64,000 nucleotides of DNA from Cristatella mucedo (GCA_009760855.2 WPIO01000088.1:1200001-1264000); one strand, 5' to 3'. Shown: positions 47,521-59,633, counted from the first letter of the stretch. Made by a program: numbers and translations. The notes: generated by a model from the letters alone, not told the origin.

Positions 47521-50295
47521 ATGTACGTGTGCATGCATATGCTATAGATAGACATATCTTCTCCTAGACTTCAAGTGAACTGCTTTGTAGCTTTTAGTTC
47601 CTGCCGTTTCAGCTCCTGCTCTGCTCTCTCCAGAATGACTGAATATCAGAATTCCCATCAATCTATCTCTGTGATCATCCAAGCCACACAGTGCTGCTGC
47701 TGAGGGTTGGGTGGGTGGTCAGCACAGTGTGCGACTTGCAGGCTAATTAAATGTGTTTGCCTTCAGACTTAGACTCGGCTTACACAGTTGGCTGCAAAGG
47801 GAAGTGACACGCAACGATCGTCAAGTGCTCTCCTAAAAAAGAAAACTCGCGACGAGTGGAATCCTGGCGGCGGCGAGCGATTGTCATTCGACGGGCCGAG
47901 ATGACGGCGACATCTGACCAGCTTGTGTGACACGTGGCAGACGAGCCGGTCATTCGACTCGGGTGAAGGTCGGGATGCAAGGAGGGCATTGCGTGTGGCA
48001 GCCTTGACCTAGCCAATAGCTCTACCGTCGCTGCCGGAACACGGCAGGCCTGCCATTCCGAGCTGACCGAGGTCAACGCCAAGCTCGAGGTCAAGCTCGA
48101 GTCCAGGCCGAGCTGACAGAGGATCAACGTCAGCTACATCGAAGGGCCGTTCTACCAAATGAACAGGTGCTTGACCGTGCATGGAGGTGTCCGTATAATT
48201 ATACCAATATGTACCCGATATGCTGATCCGGCACACTGTTGCTTTGCGATAGCTTTGGCCCACCCGTAGACGAACCCACTAACAGCAGCAGCAGAAGCAG
48301 CAGCAGCAGGGATGCGGTGCTGACGGAACAAGGTCCTATGCCTTTTGCCCAGCTCTGCGAGCTTCCCTTGTAAGCTGAGTACCGGTTACTGAGTACTGAG
48401 TGTCGAGTCGACTACCCAATGTATGGAGTGTCAGCGCTTGGCTCGGCAAGCTACTTAGCAATCGCATTCACTCTAGGTGCACACGAGATGCGTAAGAGCT
48501 AGTGACTAGCGTACGCACGGGGCAGCAGGCAGTTGTAATAATTCCACTGACGCCACTAGCACGGCAGACAGCTTATACGTATGTGGAGCAGCTGGCTGCT
48601 GTTGGACAGCTGGCGACGTCCCGGAAATCAGCTCCTTCCAAAGAACAGTGACCAACAGAGCAGGCTGGTTCTCCTGAAACGTTGGCCTATCCGGGTGAGC
48701 GATGGAATTAATGACATTAATGTGACAGCTGGGGTAAGGATGAATTTTGAACATTTCGGCTGTGGTTGGCTTATGCCTCCCGCTTTTCGGGGAATTCGGG
48801 CATTGCTATTTATTGTGGGTATACGCATGTGGGCATAGATACCGGTTTCAACTGGTTCTTCTCGAGACCCACGTGACTGCTTGCTCAGTCGGCGTTGGGC
48901 TCAAGAGCTCTCAGTTGCCACGTGAGTCCGTGACGGTTGCCCATCTCAACGCCCGGCAGTTAATCGTAGGAGGAGCGCCCCTTCCAAACTCTCCCCGACG
49001 ATGTCTTTGGGAGAGCCAGCTGTTGTTTTTTTTCGAGCTGATGATACCTTCGACCTGTTTGACCAGCCGATGTTTCGGCAGCAGCCGTTCAATCGGGGCA
49101 CTGCTCCGCCGCTGCAGAGGGCGGGGGAGCCTGCAGTATGTTCGGCCCTACATGGCCCGCCAAGCTGGCTTGCTTGCAAATTACAGCTCCTGTCAGCAAG
49201 TTCCTAGTGCTGACTCCGGTGAGCTTCCGGTAGGGGCCACCAGGCGTCGATTGTTGATTACCGTCCGTAGCAGCAACCGAAGCTTCGAGCTGTTGCAGGC
49301 CGAGTTGTATGCATCGCTGCCCCAGCAGAGCTTGGCTGCAGAAATGGCCCCCAGCTAAAGCGGCAGCGGCTATTTGCTGCTGCGGAGCAGGAAAGCAGGC
49401 AATTAGCCTTTCTCGGCCAGCGCTACTAATCCCGTTAGCCGGCGTGAGGCTTAAGCCGATAAAATGTCAGCGCAAGACAGCGGGCAGCTCGCAGCACGCT
49501 GCCGCTCCGGCTGGCGTGTCCTAATTGCTTGATCTTCAGAGCGCTCATTTGCTGTCGATTAATGAAATCCATAGAGCGACGGGCTGCCTACAGCCAGCGC
49601 TGTCGCGCGCGACGGGCGACAGGAAGCGAAGCGCAAGCGGGCCGCGTGCAGAGGACGCTTCGGGTCGGCCGCTGGACGTGGCGACTACTCGCGGCCCTCT
49701 CTCAAAGTCCGCTGACTGTAAGCCACGCCGCTGGGAGTTGCCTGTCACCAGTGGGTGACAATACGTGCAAAACGTGGTGAACCGCAAGAAATTAAGACGA
49801 TGGAGATGACGTGCAGGTGGCAGACGGCGGCTGCAGCTGACAGCGAGATTTCTGAGCAGCGCGGCCTCCGGTTGCCGTGCGGTCACTTGCAAAGAGCGCT
49901 GGGCAGACGAGCACTTTTCCGAGCAAGGAATCGTCCTGTCTAGATGACTGCAGCAAGTAAACTGTCGTAAATCGCTGCGGAAACTGCAGCTTAAGCGGCC
50001 TTGAACTCGCCTCGAAGCTCCGCTTGAAGCTGGAAAGGGATTGGATGATTGGCGCAGCAAATCGTTGGCATTGTGGGGGGATGTGAGTAATGGCAGGCTG
50101 ATTTCAATTTCAGCTAAACAAGAAGCTGCAATCTTAGCTTTGCGCGACTAATTGTCCACTATTGACTCCTAAGCTATAAAGCTAAATCTGGGTGACATTG
50201 AGCAGCGACTACTTGTGAAATGTGAAAGCACCGTCAGGTTAGTCGACGCTCATGCTGACTAGACCTACTGCATCACGAACGACGCTGCGACCTAA
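47521..50295. other. Unique, partly GC-rich region, no gene recognised
   Basis: This is the longest stretch (about 2.8 kb) without a recognised element. Frames of 203 codons plus (48747-49358) and 171 minus (49545-50060) show no known domain and have overlapping rivals. A CAG/GAAG run lies at about 48281-48310 and GGTCAA motifs near 48069-48102 (GAGGTCAACGCC, GAGGTCAAGCTC). Confidence 0.5.
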
Positions 50296-50456
50296 TGTAA
50301 GAGAAAGAGAGACCGAGTAGAAAGTGAAAGAGAGAGAGACAGAGAGAGCGAGACATACAGGGAGAAAGAGCGACAGACAGAGAGTCAGAGTAGAGAGAGA
50401 CACAGAGAGAGCGACAGGGTCAGAGATTGTGAAGTGAGAGAGAGAGAGAGAGAGAC
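50296..50456. repeat. GA / GACAGA imperfect purine tract
   Basis: AGAGAGAC, AGAAAGAG and AGCGACAG units. Confidence 0.9.
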
Positions 50457-50764
50457 TGGGTGCGAGGAAGGGGGAGAAACAGGGACACGGAAACGAAGGG
50501 AAAAAGAGATGCGATGAGACTAATAAAATGCAGTATAAAATGGAAATCGGAACCTCGCTGAGTGACGTGAGCCTGAGGCAGCAGATCGCACTTAGAAGCA
50601 GAGAGCTTCTAGCTGACCGCTCACAGTCATAGGATTAAAGAGAATTTAGAGAAGCATTACAACGACAATCGGTTTTGATGCTTAGCCACTCATTCGACAG
50701 AAAATCGGTGATGCTCAGCCAGCCATATGACATCCGACAAGAGGTCGGTCAGGTTAGTTAGTAA
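50457..50764. other. Unique segment, no gene recognised
   Basis: AATCGGT(T/G)(T/A)TGATGCT(T/C)AGCCA occurs twice, near 50668 and 50703. No gene recognised. Confidence 0.5.
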
Positions 50765-50943
50765 TGATTCTAATAATAATACAATTCACTTGCGTAGAGC
50801 CCTAAGATAACTTAATCCCCATCCTGACGCTTATATATGCCACAGGGCTCGGGCCCACGCTCTCAGCAGTCAAATGAAATAACCTTGACCTCGGCTGTCA
50901 AAGGCGAGCTCCTTAACCACTGAGCCAAGCCAGGTTAGCTGCC
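50765..50943 (-). mobile_element. tRNA-derived SINE, family B, near full length
   Basis: On the minus strand box A is TGGCTCAGTGG (plus 50917-50927), an almost canonical tRNA box A followed by TTAAGGAGCTCGCC. Box B is GGGCCCGAGCC (plus 50846-50856). It then has GTGGCATATATAAGCGTCAGG, GGGCTCTACGCAAGTGAATTG and an (ATT)n tail. Between the boxes is GAGGTCAAGG, also seen in the SINE-B copy at 13860-13922. Confidence 0.85.
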
Positions 50944-51544
50944 AGAAACTCACCATCTTGGCATAAAGTAAGAGCAAAGTCGGTGGATCGTCTCAGCAAG
51001 ACAATTAGTTATATTCACAAGAGAATTATATTATTCATTATATTAATCACTAACAGAGTGGTTATATTTTCTCCGCACACTAGTCGTCACTGCAGAAGTA
51101 TCCTAGCCTTGCGACCTACCTAAATTCCAAGCTGCCGTGACTGCATACCGGGACAACTTGCCGAGGATGTTGAGCTTTTTCCCGAATCAGCGAGGAATAC
51201 GACCCCGGAGGGGGGCGTTCGACTTATAGAACTAGAGTTTGCTGTGAGTGACTGAGTTGCAAATACATTCGTACTTTCTTACTGAGCGCCGTCAACTAGC
51301 TGTGCAGCTCAGCCGTTTTAATCGTCGATATTTCTCATCTAAACTGAGGAAAGTCCAGGAGCTGGGTGAGGTATATGGATGAAACCGCAGTTGAGATATT
51401 TTGCCAACACTCCTAGAAAGTGCTGCAGTCTTTCTTGGTTGACTTTAGGGCGAGTCACCGTAACTGTTTTACGAAGCATAATGATGTCATACCCTCGAGC
51501 TCGAGATAAAGAAGACGAACGATAAAAATGAAAATTTCAATGTA
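50944..51544. other. Unique sequence, no gene recognised
   Basis: No gene or repeat family recognised. Confidence 0.5.
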
Positions 51545-51615
51545 CATAATAATCATAATACATTTGTACAGCGCCGGCGGAGAACTTAATCTCTTTCTAA
51601 GTAATTTGCATAGAT
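51545..51615 (-). mobile_element. LINE family A / SINE-B 3' tail
   Basis: On the minus strand: TTACTTAGAAAGAGATTAAG, TTCTCCGCCGGCGCTGTACAAA and TGTATTATGATTATTATG. Only the 3' end is present. Confidence 0.78.
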
Positions 51616-52014
51616 GACTTTGACCGCTTGATCAAGATTGGCTATCGTTCTGTTCTAACCGGTCAAACGCACTTGTTGGGAAATAGACGGAGGTAAAAAC
51701 CAGTAGGCAGGTAAACAGCCATAATTCTTGGTGACAGTCAGTAGTGGAGCCAGGGGGCGGGTGGGGGCACAACCCCCCTTACACCCAATGCTTGGTAATG
51801 ATACTGTCATCAGCACGTCTTGCTGAGAGAACACTCTCTCGACCTGAGCAGATTTGTATGATCTCCGCGTCTGATTTGAATTGGAGGTTTAAGGTTCTAC
51901 TTCCCATAAAGACTTGAACTTTTTTTCGCTACTACAGGATTCCTCTAGATTATCATGATATGAAAATCTGGCTAACATGTAGTGGATACTTCTGATCTAA
52001 AGACAGACAATTAA
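51616..52014. other. Unique sequence with a hAT-terminus-like patch
   Basis: CAGTAGTGGAGCCAGGGGGC at 51749-51768, followed by GGGTGGGGGCACAACCCCCC, resembles a hAT-type end. No partner end or duplication was found. No gene recognised. Confidence 0.5.
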
Positions 52015-52345
52015 TGCAATGTATCTATAACTACATCTGTAACTACACAGAGGCTACGCAGGTGTTCCGCTGGAGAGTTTTCTATAGCACACTCAAATCC
52101 TTAGCGGCTTTCGGTTTGAACTCGGTAGCCAAGAGACTTCATCTCACAAAATAAAGAGAAAATGAAAAGCTGAGTCGGAAGGAAAGTTGAGGCGGTGAGT
52201 AGCACGGAAGTAGCAGCTCGTGACAGCTTGAAAGGATGCGACAGCAGTCGGCAGCAGCTGGGATAATAGATGTCGTGGCGAAAGAATTACGGAAATGAGT
52301 TCCAGAGTCTAAGACCTGTAGAGCAAAAGCTTATGTCGCCAGCGC
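52015..52345 (-). mobile_element. LINE family B 3' end
   Basis: On the minus strand: TTTTGCTCTACAGGTCTTAG and ACTCTGGAACTCATTTCCG (like RRWNSLL), the segment GAGCTGCTACTTCCGTGCTACTC, then TGTGAGATGAAGTCTCTTGGC, CGAAAGCCGCTAAGG, GGAACACCTGCGTAGCCTC and TGTAGTTACAGATG. It aligns with 35830-36140. ORF and 3' UTR are much diverged. Confidence 0.85.
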
Positions 52346-53181
52346 TATTTGAGAGCTGGAATAGAAGGCGGAATTTCGCGGCCAAACCCGAGGCAATTGA
52401 CTCTTTCTCCTCGCTCCGCTTCCGCTTCCGCTTTAGGACGTGGGTATCCTGGGTATAGCGCGTTTGGCTGCTATTTGTTTAACATCGAGCCGAGCGTCGA
52501 GAGCTGAGAGCAGTGGTCTCGGCCTGCGGTCTCGCTGCTATCCCTGTAGACGGCACCGCGAGCTCGCCGAGAAAGCGAGCACTGAGCGATGCAAGCTCGG
52601 AGACTTCAGCGAGTGAGCCTACATTGAGCATTTATGCGCGCTTGGCTCGTACTCTCGTTCCCAGTCCTTGTATTACGACATTCCGACCCGCCTCTCGAGC
52701 TCCGAGATTCACGGTGGCTCGCACGTAAATACCGGCGGCAATGAGGCTCGAGCAGTTAGCGAAAACTCTGCACCTCGGTGGCCTACCCATCTAGGTCGCA
52801 GCTGCTGCGTTACACCGCTCTCCCGCCTACAATAGCTCCTTGTGGAGCGGGCTGCAGCTCAGCTTGGAGCTTGGATTCTGTCGCTCACTTTTCTTTTCTT
52901 TCTGCGGCGTCTGAAATACTCGAGATGCGTGCAGAATCGTCGAAGCATCCAGCAATCCGACTTCTGACTCGAGCCATTTAGCTGCGCCTCTAAGCGGCAA
53001 GATGGTGAACTTCCGTCAAGCGGCAAGATGGCGAAGCAGTGTCTTCCGTGACAGAACTGCCACGACTCAGCGAAGCGAGTCCACAGGCAGCGAGCTGCTC
53101 GCGTATTATCATTATCATTATTATTATACTCAGCCTATCTACGGCTTAATTAAGCTACGTCACAAATAGGTGTCCTCGGGG

Positions 53182-53182
<1 letters not shown>
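52346..53182. other. Unique sequence, no gene recognised
   Basis: CGCTTCCGCTTCCGCTT lies near 52420. AAGCGGCAAGATGG(T/C)GAA occurs twice, near 52995 and 53019. Frames of fewer than 75 codons. Confidence 0.5.

Positions 53183-53254
<72 letters not shown>
53183..53254. repeat. (CTG)n repeat, about 24 units
   Basis: A pure CTG run. Confidence 0.98.
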
Positions 53255-54065
53255 AGCACTCGTACGGCACTTGAGAACGTTTGGTCGTTCAGAGTTCTAA
53301 AACTTCCTCAGACTTTCAGAATTCTTAAACGACGAATCTAAAAGTAAGCTCCTCTGCCAGGGTTAAATATTTTTCGTTTTCGTCGATAGGCGGCAGCAGG
53401 GCAAGACTCGAACGAGCAGCGCTCTCTCGAGCTCTCTCTTTCTCTCTCTCTCCCGAGGTCTTGATGTTCGAGCGAGGCCACCTTCTACCGTTCTCTGCAG
53501 ACGGAGGGGCGAAGTTGCAGCCAAACTACCTAGCGCGGGCGACGTTCGCTCCAAAGCTCCGGGAGGGCAGTCGACCTCCGGGAGGGCAGTCGACCCTTCG
53601 CGCACGAGCGAGGCCGAGACAAGGCTACGAGGCCGGAAACGAGCATCGCGGAGCGTACCCAGCGAAACGTACCTGTGCAACGGCGAAGCGGCTCCGTCGG
53701 CTGGACATGCCGCGCTGCTCCGATACTGCACCGAAGCCGCAGGCGTTCTCTCGATCCGATTGGGAGAGCGGGCCGCGTGCCGTGGCCTGCACTGCTGCTC
53801 CCGCCACCCGCCTCCGTCGTTCTTTGGCGATCGGCTGAGCGGGCACTGAATCTCGCTCGCACGTGCTGCGGCGCTGCCGCGGCTCCGCCTAATGTCGGCT
53901 GCAGCAGCAGACGAGGTCCCTCGTCGTCTGCTGCCGAGTGCAAGAGTGAGCGGCGGCCCCCCTGCGCGACCGAGCCGCTCAGCCGCCGCTCAGCCGATTA
54001 GCGGGGCTTTTCAGCTCTCGCTCTCTCGCTGCGCGTGCGGCACGCTGCCCTGCTAAGCTGATTAC

Positions 54066-54067
<2 letters not shown>
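53255..54067. other. GC- and CpG-rich segment, no gene recognised
   Basis: CTCCGGGAGGGCAGTCGAC is tandemly duplicated at about 53559-53597. Frames of 70-137 codons overlap on both strands. CpG is frequent, as in the rest of the window to 64 kb. Confidence 0.5.
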
Positions 54068-54164
<97 letters not shown>

Positions 54165-54174
54165 GAGGGGAGAC

Positions 54175-54266
<92 letters not shown>
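54068..54266. repeat. (GA)n with (GACA)n core
   Basis: A pure GA run to about 54156, (GACA)n at about 54182-54226, then GA again. Confidence 0.97.
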
Positions 54267-54267
<1 letters not shown>

Positions 54268-55105
54268 AGAGTTCCCTTTGCGAAGGAGCCCGCTTTGGCA
54301 ACAGGTGAAGCGGTGGCGGCAGGGCTGCAGCTGCTGTCGTAAGAGGCGGAAAGGGATAGCACGTCGGTGCGCGCAGCAAACGACGTGCGGAGCAGCGCCA
54401 AGCGACGGTGAGAACCCGAGCGAGGACCTTCGCGACCGCCTGGCTCTCGCCCAGCCATGCCCCGCCCTATCCCCCCTCCATGGCGGCTCTCCCCCGGACC
54501 TCGGACCACGATAGCGGGTGCACGGCGGGCGCCGCCTGTCTTTCAGGTTTCATACGTTTGCGTCGTCGGGGGAGGGAGAGTTTCGGCGGAAAAAAGGAAA
54601 TACAAAATATCGTGATGCACCCTATAAAAAACCGGGGAAGAAACCGCCTCGAGGCGATGCGACAGTCGTTGTCGCTCGTACGGTCAGACGCCACGACGAG
54701 CCGGACATTACGTAGTCGAAACCGGACGCAAGAGCTGCTGCAGCATTTGGCCTCGTCGCGGCCTCCGAATTTGGCCGGCGACCGCGGCACCACACCACCG
54801 CAGCCGCCGCTGCCGTTCGAATCCTGAACCGGGAGGCGGCCTATCCCAATGTTTGCCCTCCGCGACAGCCTTGCATACACTGTCGGCAATTGTCGGCACC
54901 CTAATGATGATGTTTACATTACAGCCACAGACACGCTCGCTAAACGTGCCTCGGACCCGCTGTCAGTCGGCCTTTCGCCCGATCGGAGGCTTAGGGGGGA
55001 CGTTCGCTAGTCTCCTAATTAGCCGCTCGATCTCGCGTCGCTCTTGAGTTAGGGTGCGACGGCAGGGCAGCCGCGGAGGCATCCGTCCGCGACCGCCTGC
55101 GGGCG
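54267..55105. other. GC-rich segment, no gene recognised
   Basis: A TATAAAAA motif lies at 54623-54630 in GC-rich surroundings; by itself it is weak evidence for a promoter. Overlapping frames of up to 140 codons have no known domain. Confidence 0.45.
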
Positions 55106-55106
55106 T

Positions 55107-55139
<33 letters not shown>

Positions 55140-55140
55140 A
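55106..55140. repeat. (GCC)n repeat, about 11 units
   Basis: A pure GCC run. Confidence 0.97.
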
Positions 55141-55317
55141 CTCCGGCTGCATACGCTTGCAGCTGGGCCGACCGCCAATTCTGCCGACCGCCAATTCTTC
55201 GGAGGATGAATCCGAAACAGTGTCGACCCTGGCGCCGAATCGAGGCTTTATGGCTAAACACTGGCTCGCTAGTTATTGCCCAAAAAATTGAGCCAAACCA
55301 CTTCTCGGATTCCATTT

Positions 55318-55373
55318 CAGGAGCTTGCTCCGAGAGCTACAGGAGATCGCTCCAGGAGCTTGCTCCGAGAGCT
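55318..55373. repeat. Direct repeat of 21 bp, spaced 35 bp
   Basis: The 21-bp sequence beginning CAGGAGCTTGCTCCGAGAGC is present at 55318-55338 and 55353-55373. Each copy contains the inverted repeat GGAGCTTGCTCC. Confidence 0.92.
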
Positions 55374-55774
55374 CCGCTTCGCTGAGCGCTTCTCTTTCGT
55401 TACGTTGCTACACATTAAACGAGCAAATTGGCATCCGGCCGGAGCCGGAAATGGTTCGAGCTGTCGGGCGAGCTAACCGCTTGCTCCGCTCTTCTGTTCC
55501 GGAGGCACGAAGGTCAAGATCGACAGGCTCGGCCGCGCGCTCGGCCGAGCCCATTTGAGATATTTGAGCCGAATTGGGAAGCGAGACACGAGTACACGTA
55601 CGCGGGCCAGCAGATTACTAAAGCAGCTGCGCGGGATTTTTCGGTGGCGGCGTTGGACGCTCTGCCTAGTAAATCCTCTGGCAATGGTCAGCTCAAGCAG
55701 TATCGGAAAGCAGCGACAGCTCAGCCGATTAACCTCAGCGGATCAACCTCAGCTGATTAGCTGATTAATTAATC
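55374..55774. other. Unique sequence, no gene recognised
   Basis: CTCAGC(C/T)GATTA(A/G) and GGATCAACCTCAGC units near 55721-55765. No gene recognised. Confidence 0.5.
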
Positions 55775-55935
55775 TCAATAATATAGCGGCAGAAGAGCCT
55801 TTACGGCTATCGCCGACGCTTGCAGGGCGAGATAGAGGAACGCCGGCTGCACGACTCGAACCCACGCGACCTGGGTGGTTCGCGAAGAGCGAACACCTCA
55901 CCTAATGGGCTACGACCCAGTACTGAACCGACTAA
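55775..55935 (-). mobile_element. tRNA-derived SINE, family A, well-kept promoter
   Basis: On the minus strand box A is TAGCCCATTAGG (plus 55901-55912) and box B is GGGTTCGAGTCG (plus 55852-55863). The body has CTATCTCGCCCTGCAAGCG, GGCGATAGCCGTAAAGGCTC and TTCTGCCGCTATATTATTG. Both promoter boxes fit the pol III consensus well, so this is among the younger-looking copies. Confidence 0.86.
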
Positions 55936-56205
55936 GTGCGACCCCGTGACCCCGCGCTGCGGCCGTTGTAAGCAGCTTCCGGTCCCACAACACTTCATGG
56001 AGTGGTGCTGAGCCGTAAATAGTGGCAATCGATTGCGATTTCGCTCCGTTCAATCTTTGTTTTCCCGTCCATGTACCGGCCGTTCCTGACCACTGGCAAT
56101 TTTACGTCCAGTGATTCTGGAAATCGAAGGAAATGCTTACAAAATCATAAAGCACTTTTCCCAGCCGTTCCAAATGTTACGCATTTGGAAGCTCGTGAAA
56201 AGCGC
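55936..56205. other. Unique sequence, no gene recognised
   Basis: No gene or repeat recognised. Confidence 0.5.
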
Positions 56206-56362
56206 TCGACAAGAACGCGCACGCACGCGAACGCACACAAAAACGCGAAACCATGCGCAGGTACGGTCACTCGAACGCACACAGGCACGCACCCACGCGC
56301 GCGCGCGCACGAAGGCTCGCACACACGAACGCACACACGAACACACGCACGCGCACGCACGG
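56206..56362. repeat. CACG/CACACG alternating tract
   Basis: ACGCACGCGAACGCACAC and CACGCGCGCGCGCGCAC units; strong alternating purine-pyrimidine character, likely Z-DNA prone. Confidence 0.9.
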
Positions 56363-56672
56363 GAGACTGTCATCTCATCTTAATGCGTGCAGCGGTTTAC
56401 CTCTAAGACGGCGGTGCAATTTTTCTTCCGCCGCTCCCGTTAGTCAGCAAACAGCAAGCGGCCGCGGCTCCATTTGTTGTCGCTGAAACAGCGACCCTTT
56501 TTTCGACTCTCCAGGCGCTCAAGCTCAAGCTTTTTTGCTTCGAGACGACCGAGACGAGCGAGCGAGACTCTATCGACTTGAACTCGACCTGAGGGCGGCC
56601 TCGAGCCTCGAGCTCGACCAGAGCGACACTGCCATCGTAAAATCGACCCCGCCCGCCCGACCGGTGGCAGGT
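56363..56672. other. Unique GC-rich segment
   Basis: GCTCAAGCTCAAGCTT and CGAGACGACCGAGACGAGCGAGCGAGAC near 56520-56565. No gene recognised. Confidence 0.5.
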
Positions 56673-56673
56673 G

Positions 56674-56711
<38 letters not shown>

Positions 56712-56717
56712 GCGGCC
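56673..56717. repeat. (GGC)n repeat, about 14 units
   Basis: GGCGGC with one GGCAGC, followed by two copies of ATAGCTGCGTC. Confidence 0.96.
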
Positions 56718-56809
56718 ATAGCTGCGTCTATAGCTGCGTCACCCCGATATCCGAGCGGCTTCTTAGCCCTAGCGCTTTCGCCCTGCCGAGGGTGGCCGCT
56801 AGCAAAAAT

Positions 56810-57125
56810 GGTCGTCGATCGTGATCTAAATGCACGGTCTCCAAAGGATTTGAGGTTTGCACGAGGCGGTGGGAAACTTTTGGATTCCTAAAAGTGGGTG
56901 GTACGATGCTTAACCTGGTGGGGGAGTAGATCTGAGAGATAGGCTGGAGCCAAATAATGAAGAGTGACCCAAAAGTGAGCGACGAATACCTTGAAATCGA
57001 TCCGTTGCTTGACTGGTAGCAAGTGCAGGTCGGCGAGAAGTGGTGCGATGCCAGAACTGCGACGCTCACGACAGACAAGCCTAGCTGAGCAGAGTTTTGC
57101 ACCAGCTGTAAGCGCCTGATCAAGC
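56810..57125 (-). mobile_element. LINE family A ORF2 fragment
   Basis: On the minus strand one reads RLQ(L)VQNSA and LVCRERRSSGIAPLLADLH, then LLPVKQRIDFKV, YLAPAYLSDLLPHQVKHRTT, FRNPKVSHRLVQTSNPLE (shifted) and a break just before DRAFSS. The 3' UTR is absent. The text contains CAAAACTCTGC, that is CAA where the 5108 copy has a stop. Confidence 0.88.
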
Positions 57126-57605
57126 ACATGCCGGAAGGCCAGCGATCAGTCGATCCGCCGAAGACCGCACCTATCGAGCCAAAATTCGGCTGCACATTGT
57201 AACGATCGCTTAGAACCGGCATTCGCTCGAAGTTCGAGCTTTGCGCCATTGCCACCGCTACCCGGTCGATTCTCGCCTCGGCGGATTGCGGTCAGTCGTC
57301 GTAGCCCCTCCCCCTTGCAGTGCAAGCACAGTCGTCGTCGCTTCTCGCACAAGTTGGCTCGAGCTCGGGGCCGAGCTGTGCGCATGCGCGGCGGCAGAGG
57401 CGCCCATGCGCACAGGTCGCGCCTCGCTCTCCCACGGCTACATTGCCTTCACTGCCGTTTGTCTGTTCATGCGACAGAAGCGACTGCTGAGAGCCAGTTG
57501 AAACAAGCTCAAACCGCACTCCGATGGCCAGTGAGAGAAGTGGCCGGGTGGGAGAAGTTTGGCGTTCGTATGCACATATTGACTCGTATCGATCAATAAA
57601 TCAGA
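57126..57605. other. Unique sequence, no gene recognised
   Basis: GC-rich; frames of 75-116 codons overlap on both strands and none has a known domain. Confidence 0.5.
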
Positions 57606-57762
57606 TGTATGCGCGTGGGCGAATGTGTGCGCGTGTGGATGTGTGCGCGTGTGGATGTGCGCGCGAGCGTCTGCGAGTGCACTAGTGCACGGATATATAC
57701 AGCACATGTTGAGTACGCGCGTGTGTGTGTGGGCGCGCGCGCGAACGCGAACGCGTGTGAAG
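57606..57762. repeat. TG/GCG alternating tract
   Basis: GTGTGCGCGTGTGGATGTGTGC, GTGTGTGTGTGTGGGCGCGCGCGCG and ACGCGAACGCGTGTG units. Confidence 0.88.
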
Positions 57763-58858
57763 CTGCGCGAGTCTAGAGCGGGTAGATTTACAGAAAGGCG
57801 TTAATTTCGTCCGCCGCTGTCCGTTCAAAGCAAAACGCGCGCCGGCGCGAGCGAACTCGCCAAACCAATAAAAAACGAATGCCTCCAGACTGAGCGCACT
57901 TCCTGTGAAAACGCCTATCTATTTTCTGATCGGCCTGGACGGCAGCCGCAGAAGTAGCCGCAGGAAAGCCCGCAGTCTGCTCACGTCGTCAGCTCGATCC
58001 CCACTGTCCTCAATGTCTCCTGAATGATCCCTGCTTCGCTCGCTCGCCCGGGTGGTGCCGCTTCGCCTCCGCTCTGCTCCGCATTCCGGCAGCGTGGCGA
58101 GCGCGCCGGCTTTGAAGTGGCTAGCGGCCTATTCTTTGATTCGAAAAGGCCGCCAGCCACTTCAGAAAGGGCCGACGTCCGCCCTCCGCCGCAGTTCCGC
58201 TACCTGTAAATCAAGCTTACGCTCGCTCCGGTCATCGGCGGAGTCAGCCGGCCGCAAAAAATTGCCTCTTGCAATGCGCGCACGACATCACACGCCGCCG
58301 CCGCCGCCAGTCCCGACAGCGGCCGGTGGCCTTTGGTCGCTGCGTATTTTCCCTCTGTTCGCTGCGACGAGCAGGCGCAGTCGAGTGCGCAGCGTCACGG
58401 ATGCGGTCACCACCACCACGCCCACCTCACCTGTCTGCCCACCCTTTGCAACTGCCCACCCTTTGCTGCTGCGCCGTCGCCTCCGAACGCCGCCGCCGCC
58501 ACCGCCGCCGCAGCGATCCCTTCCCTCAGCACCGACGCTTCCCACATCCACGTGCTCCGTCAAACGTCTTGTGCGAAGTCCGGCCGACCTCTAGAGTCGT
58601 CGATCGCCTCGAGCCGGCTGAGCTGAAGCCGTGACTCCAAGAGTCCGGCTGGGCTAGAGCGGAAAAGTAGGCACCCCTGAAGAGACAGCGTAGCTTGATG
58701 TGCGTCAGAGGCGTCTCGCCCTCGCGTCGCCGTGACGTTTTGCTATGCAAATCCGAGAATGGACGCTGTCACATGAGCCCCTCTGCGACTGATTCCCCTC
58801 TTTTTCTCCTCTTCCCCACTTTCTCTCTTTCCTCACCATCTCGCGCTGTCTTCTCCTT
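57763..58858. other. GC-rich segment, no gene recognised
   Basis: Overlapping frames of 180 codons plus (58052-58594), 121 plus and 91 minus, all Pro/Arg/Ala/Ser-rich. (CCG)-rich patches near 58296-58308 and 58486-58512. No domain recognised. Confidence 0.5.
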
Positions 58859-58859
58859 G

Positions 58860-58955
<96 letters not shown>

Positions 58956-58964
58956 ATATCTATA

Positions 58965-59007
<43 letters not shown>

Positions 59008-59150
59008 ATATCTATATATCTACCTATCTCTCTCTCTATCTCTCTCTCTTTATCTATCTATCTATCTATCTATCTATATATCTATCTCTCTATATATCTA
59101 TATATCTATCTATCTATATATCTATCTATCTATCTATCTATATATCTATA

Positions 59151-59185
<35 letters not shown>

Positions 59186-59186
59186 A

Positions 59187-59237
<51 letters not shown>

Positions 59238-59238
59238 A

Positions 59239-59321
<83 letters not shown>

Positions 59322-59378
59322 ATATCTATCTATCTATCTATCTATCTATATCTATCTATCTATCTATCTATATATCTA

Positions 59379-59473
<95 letters not shown>

Positions 59474-59534
59474 ATATCTATATATCTATCTATCTATCTA
59501 TCTCTCTATCTATCTATATATCTATCTATCTATA

Positions 59535-59565
<31 letters not shown>

Positions 59566-59633
59566 ATATCTATCTCTCTATCTCTCTATATATCTATATA
59601 TCTATCTATCTATCTCTCTATCTCTCTATCTCC
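58859..59633. repeat. (CTAT)n tetranucleotide array, about 775 bp
   Basis: Short CT run, then CTAT units with ATATCTAT and CTCTCTAT interruptions, one of the longest simple repeats here. The interruptions recur irregularly. The 351-codon Ser/Ile/Tyr frame is an artefact. Confidence 0.98.

Noticed and set aside
48747-49358. 203-codon plus-strand frame
   Set aside because: No domain; several rival frames in the same segment; composition explains it.
54623-54630. TATAAAAA as a core promoter
   Set aside because: A single motif without a supported transcript, initiator or downstream exon.
55852-55912. tRNA gene on the minus strand
   Set aside because: Boxes A and B are good, but the sequence continues into a SINE body and no acceptor stem closes the cloverleaf.
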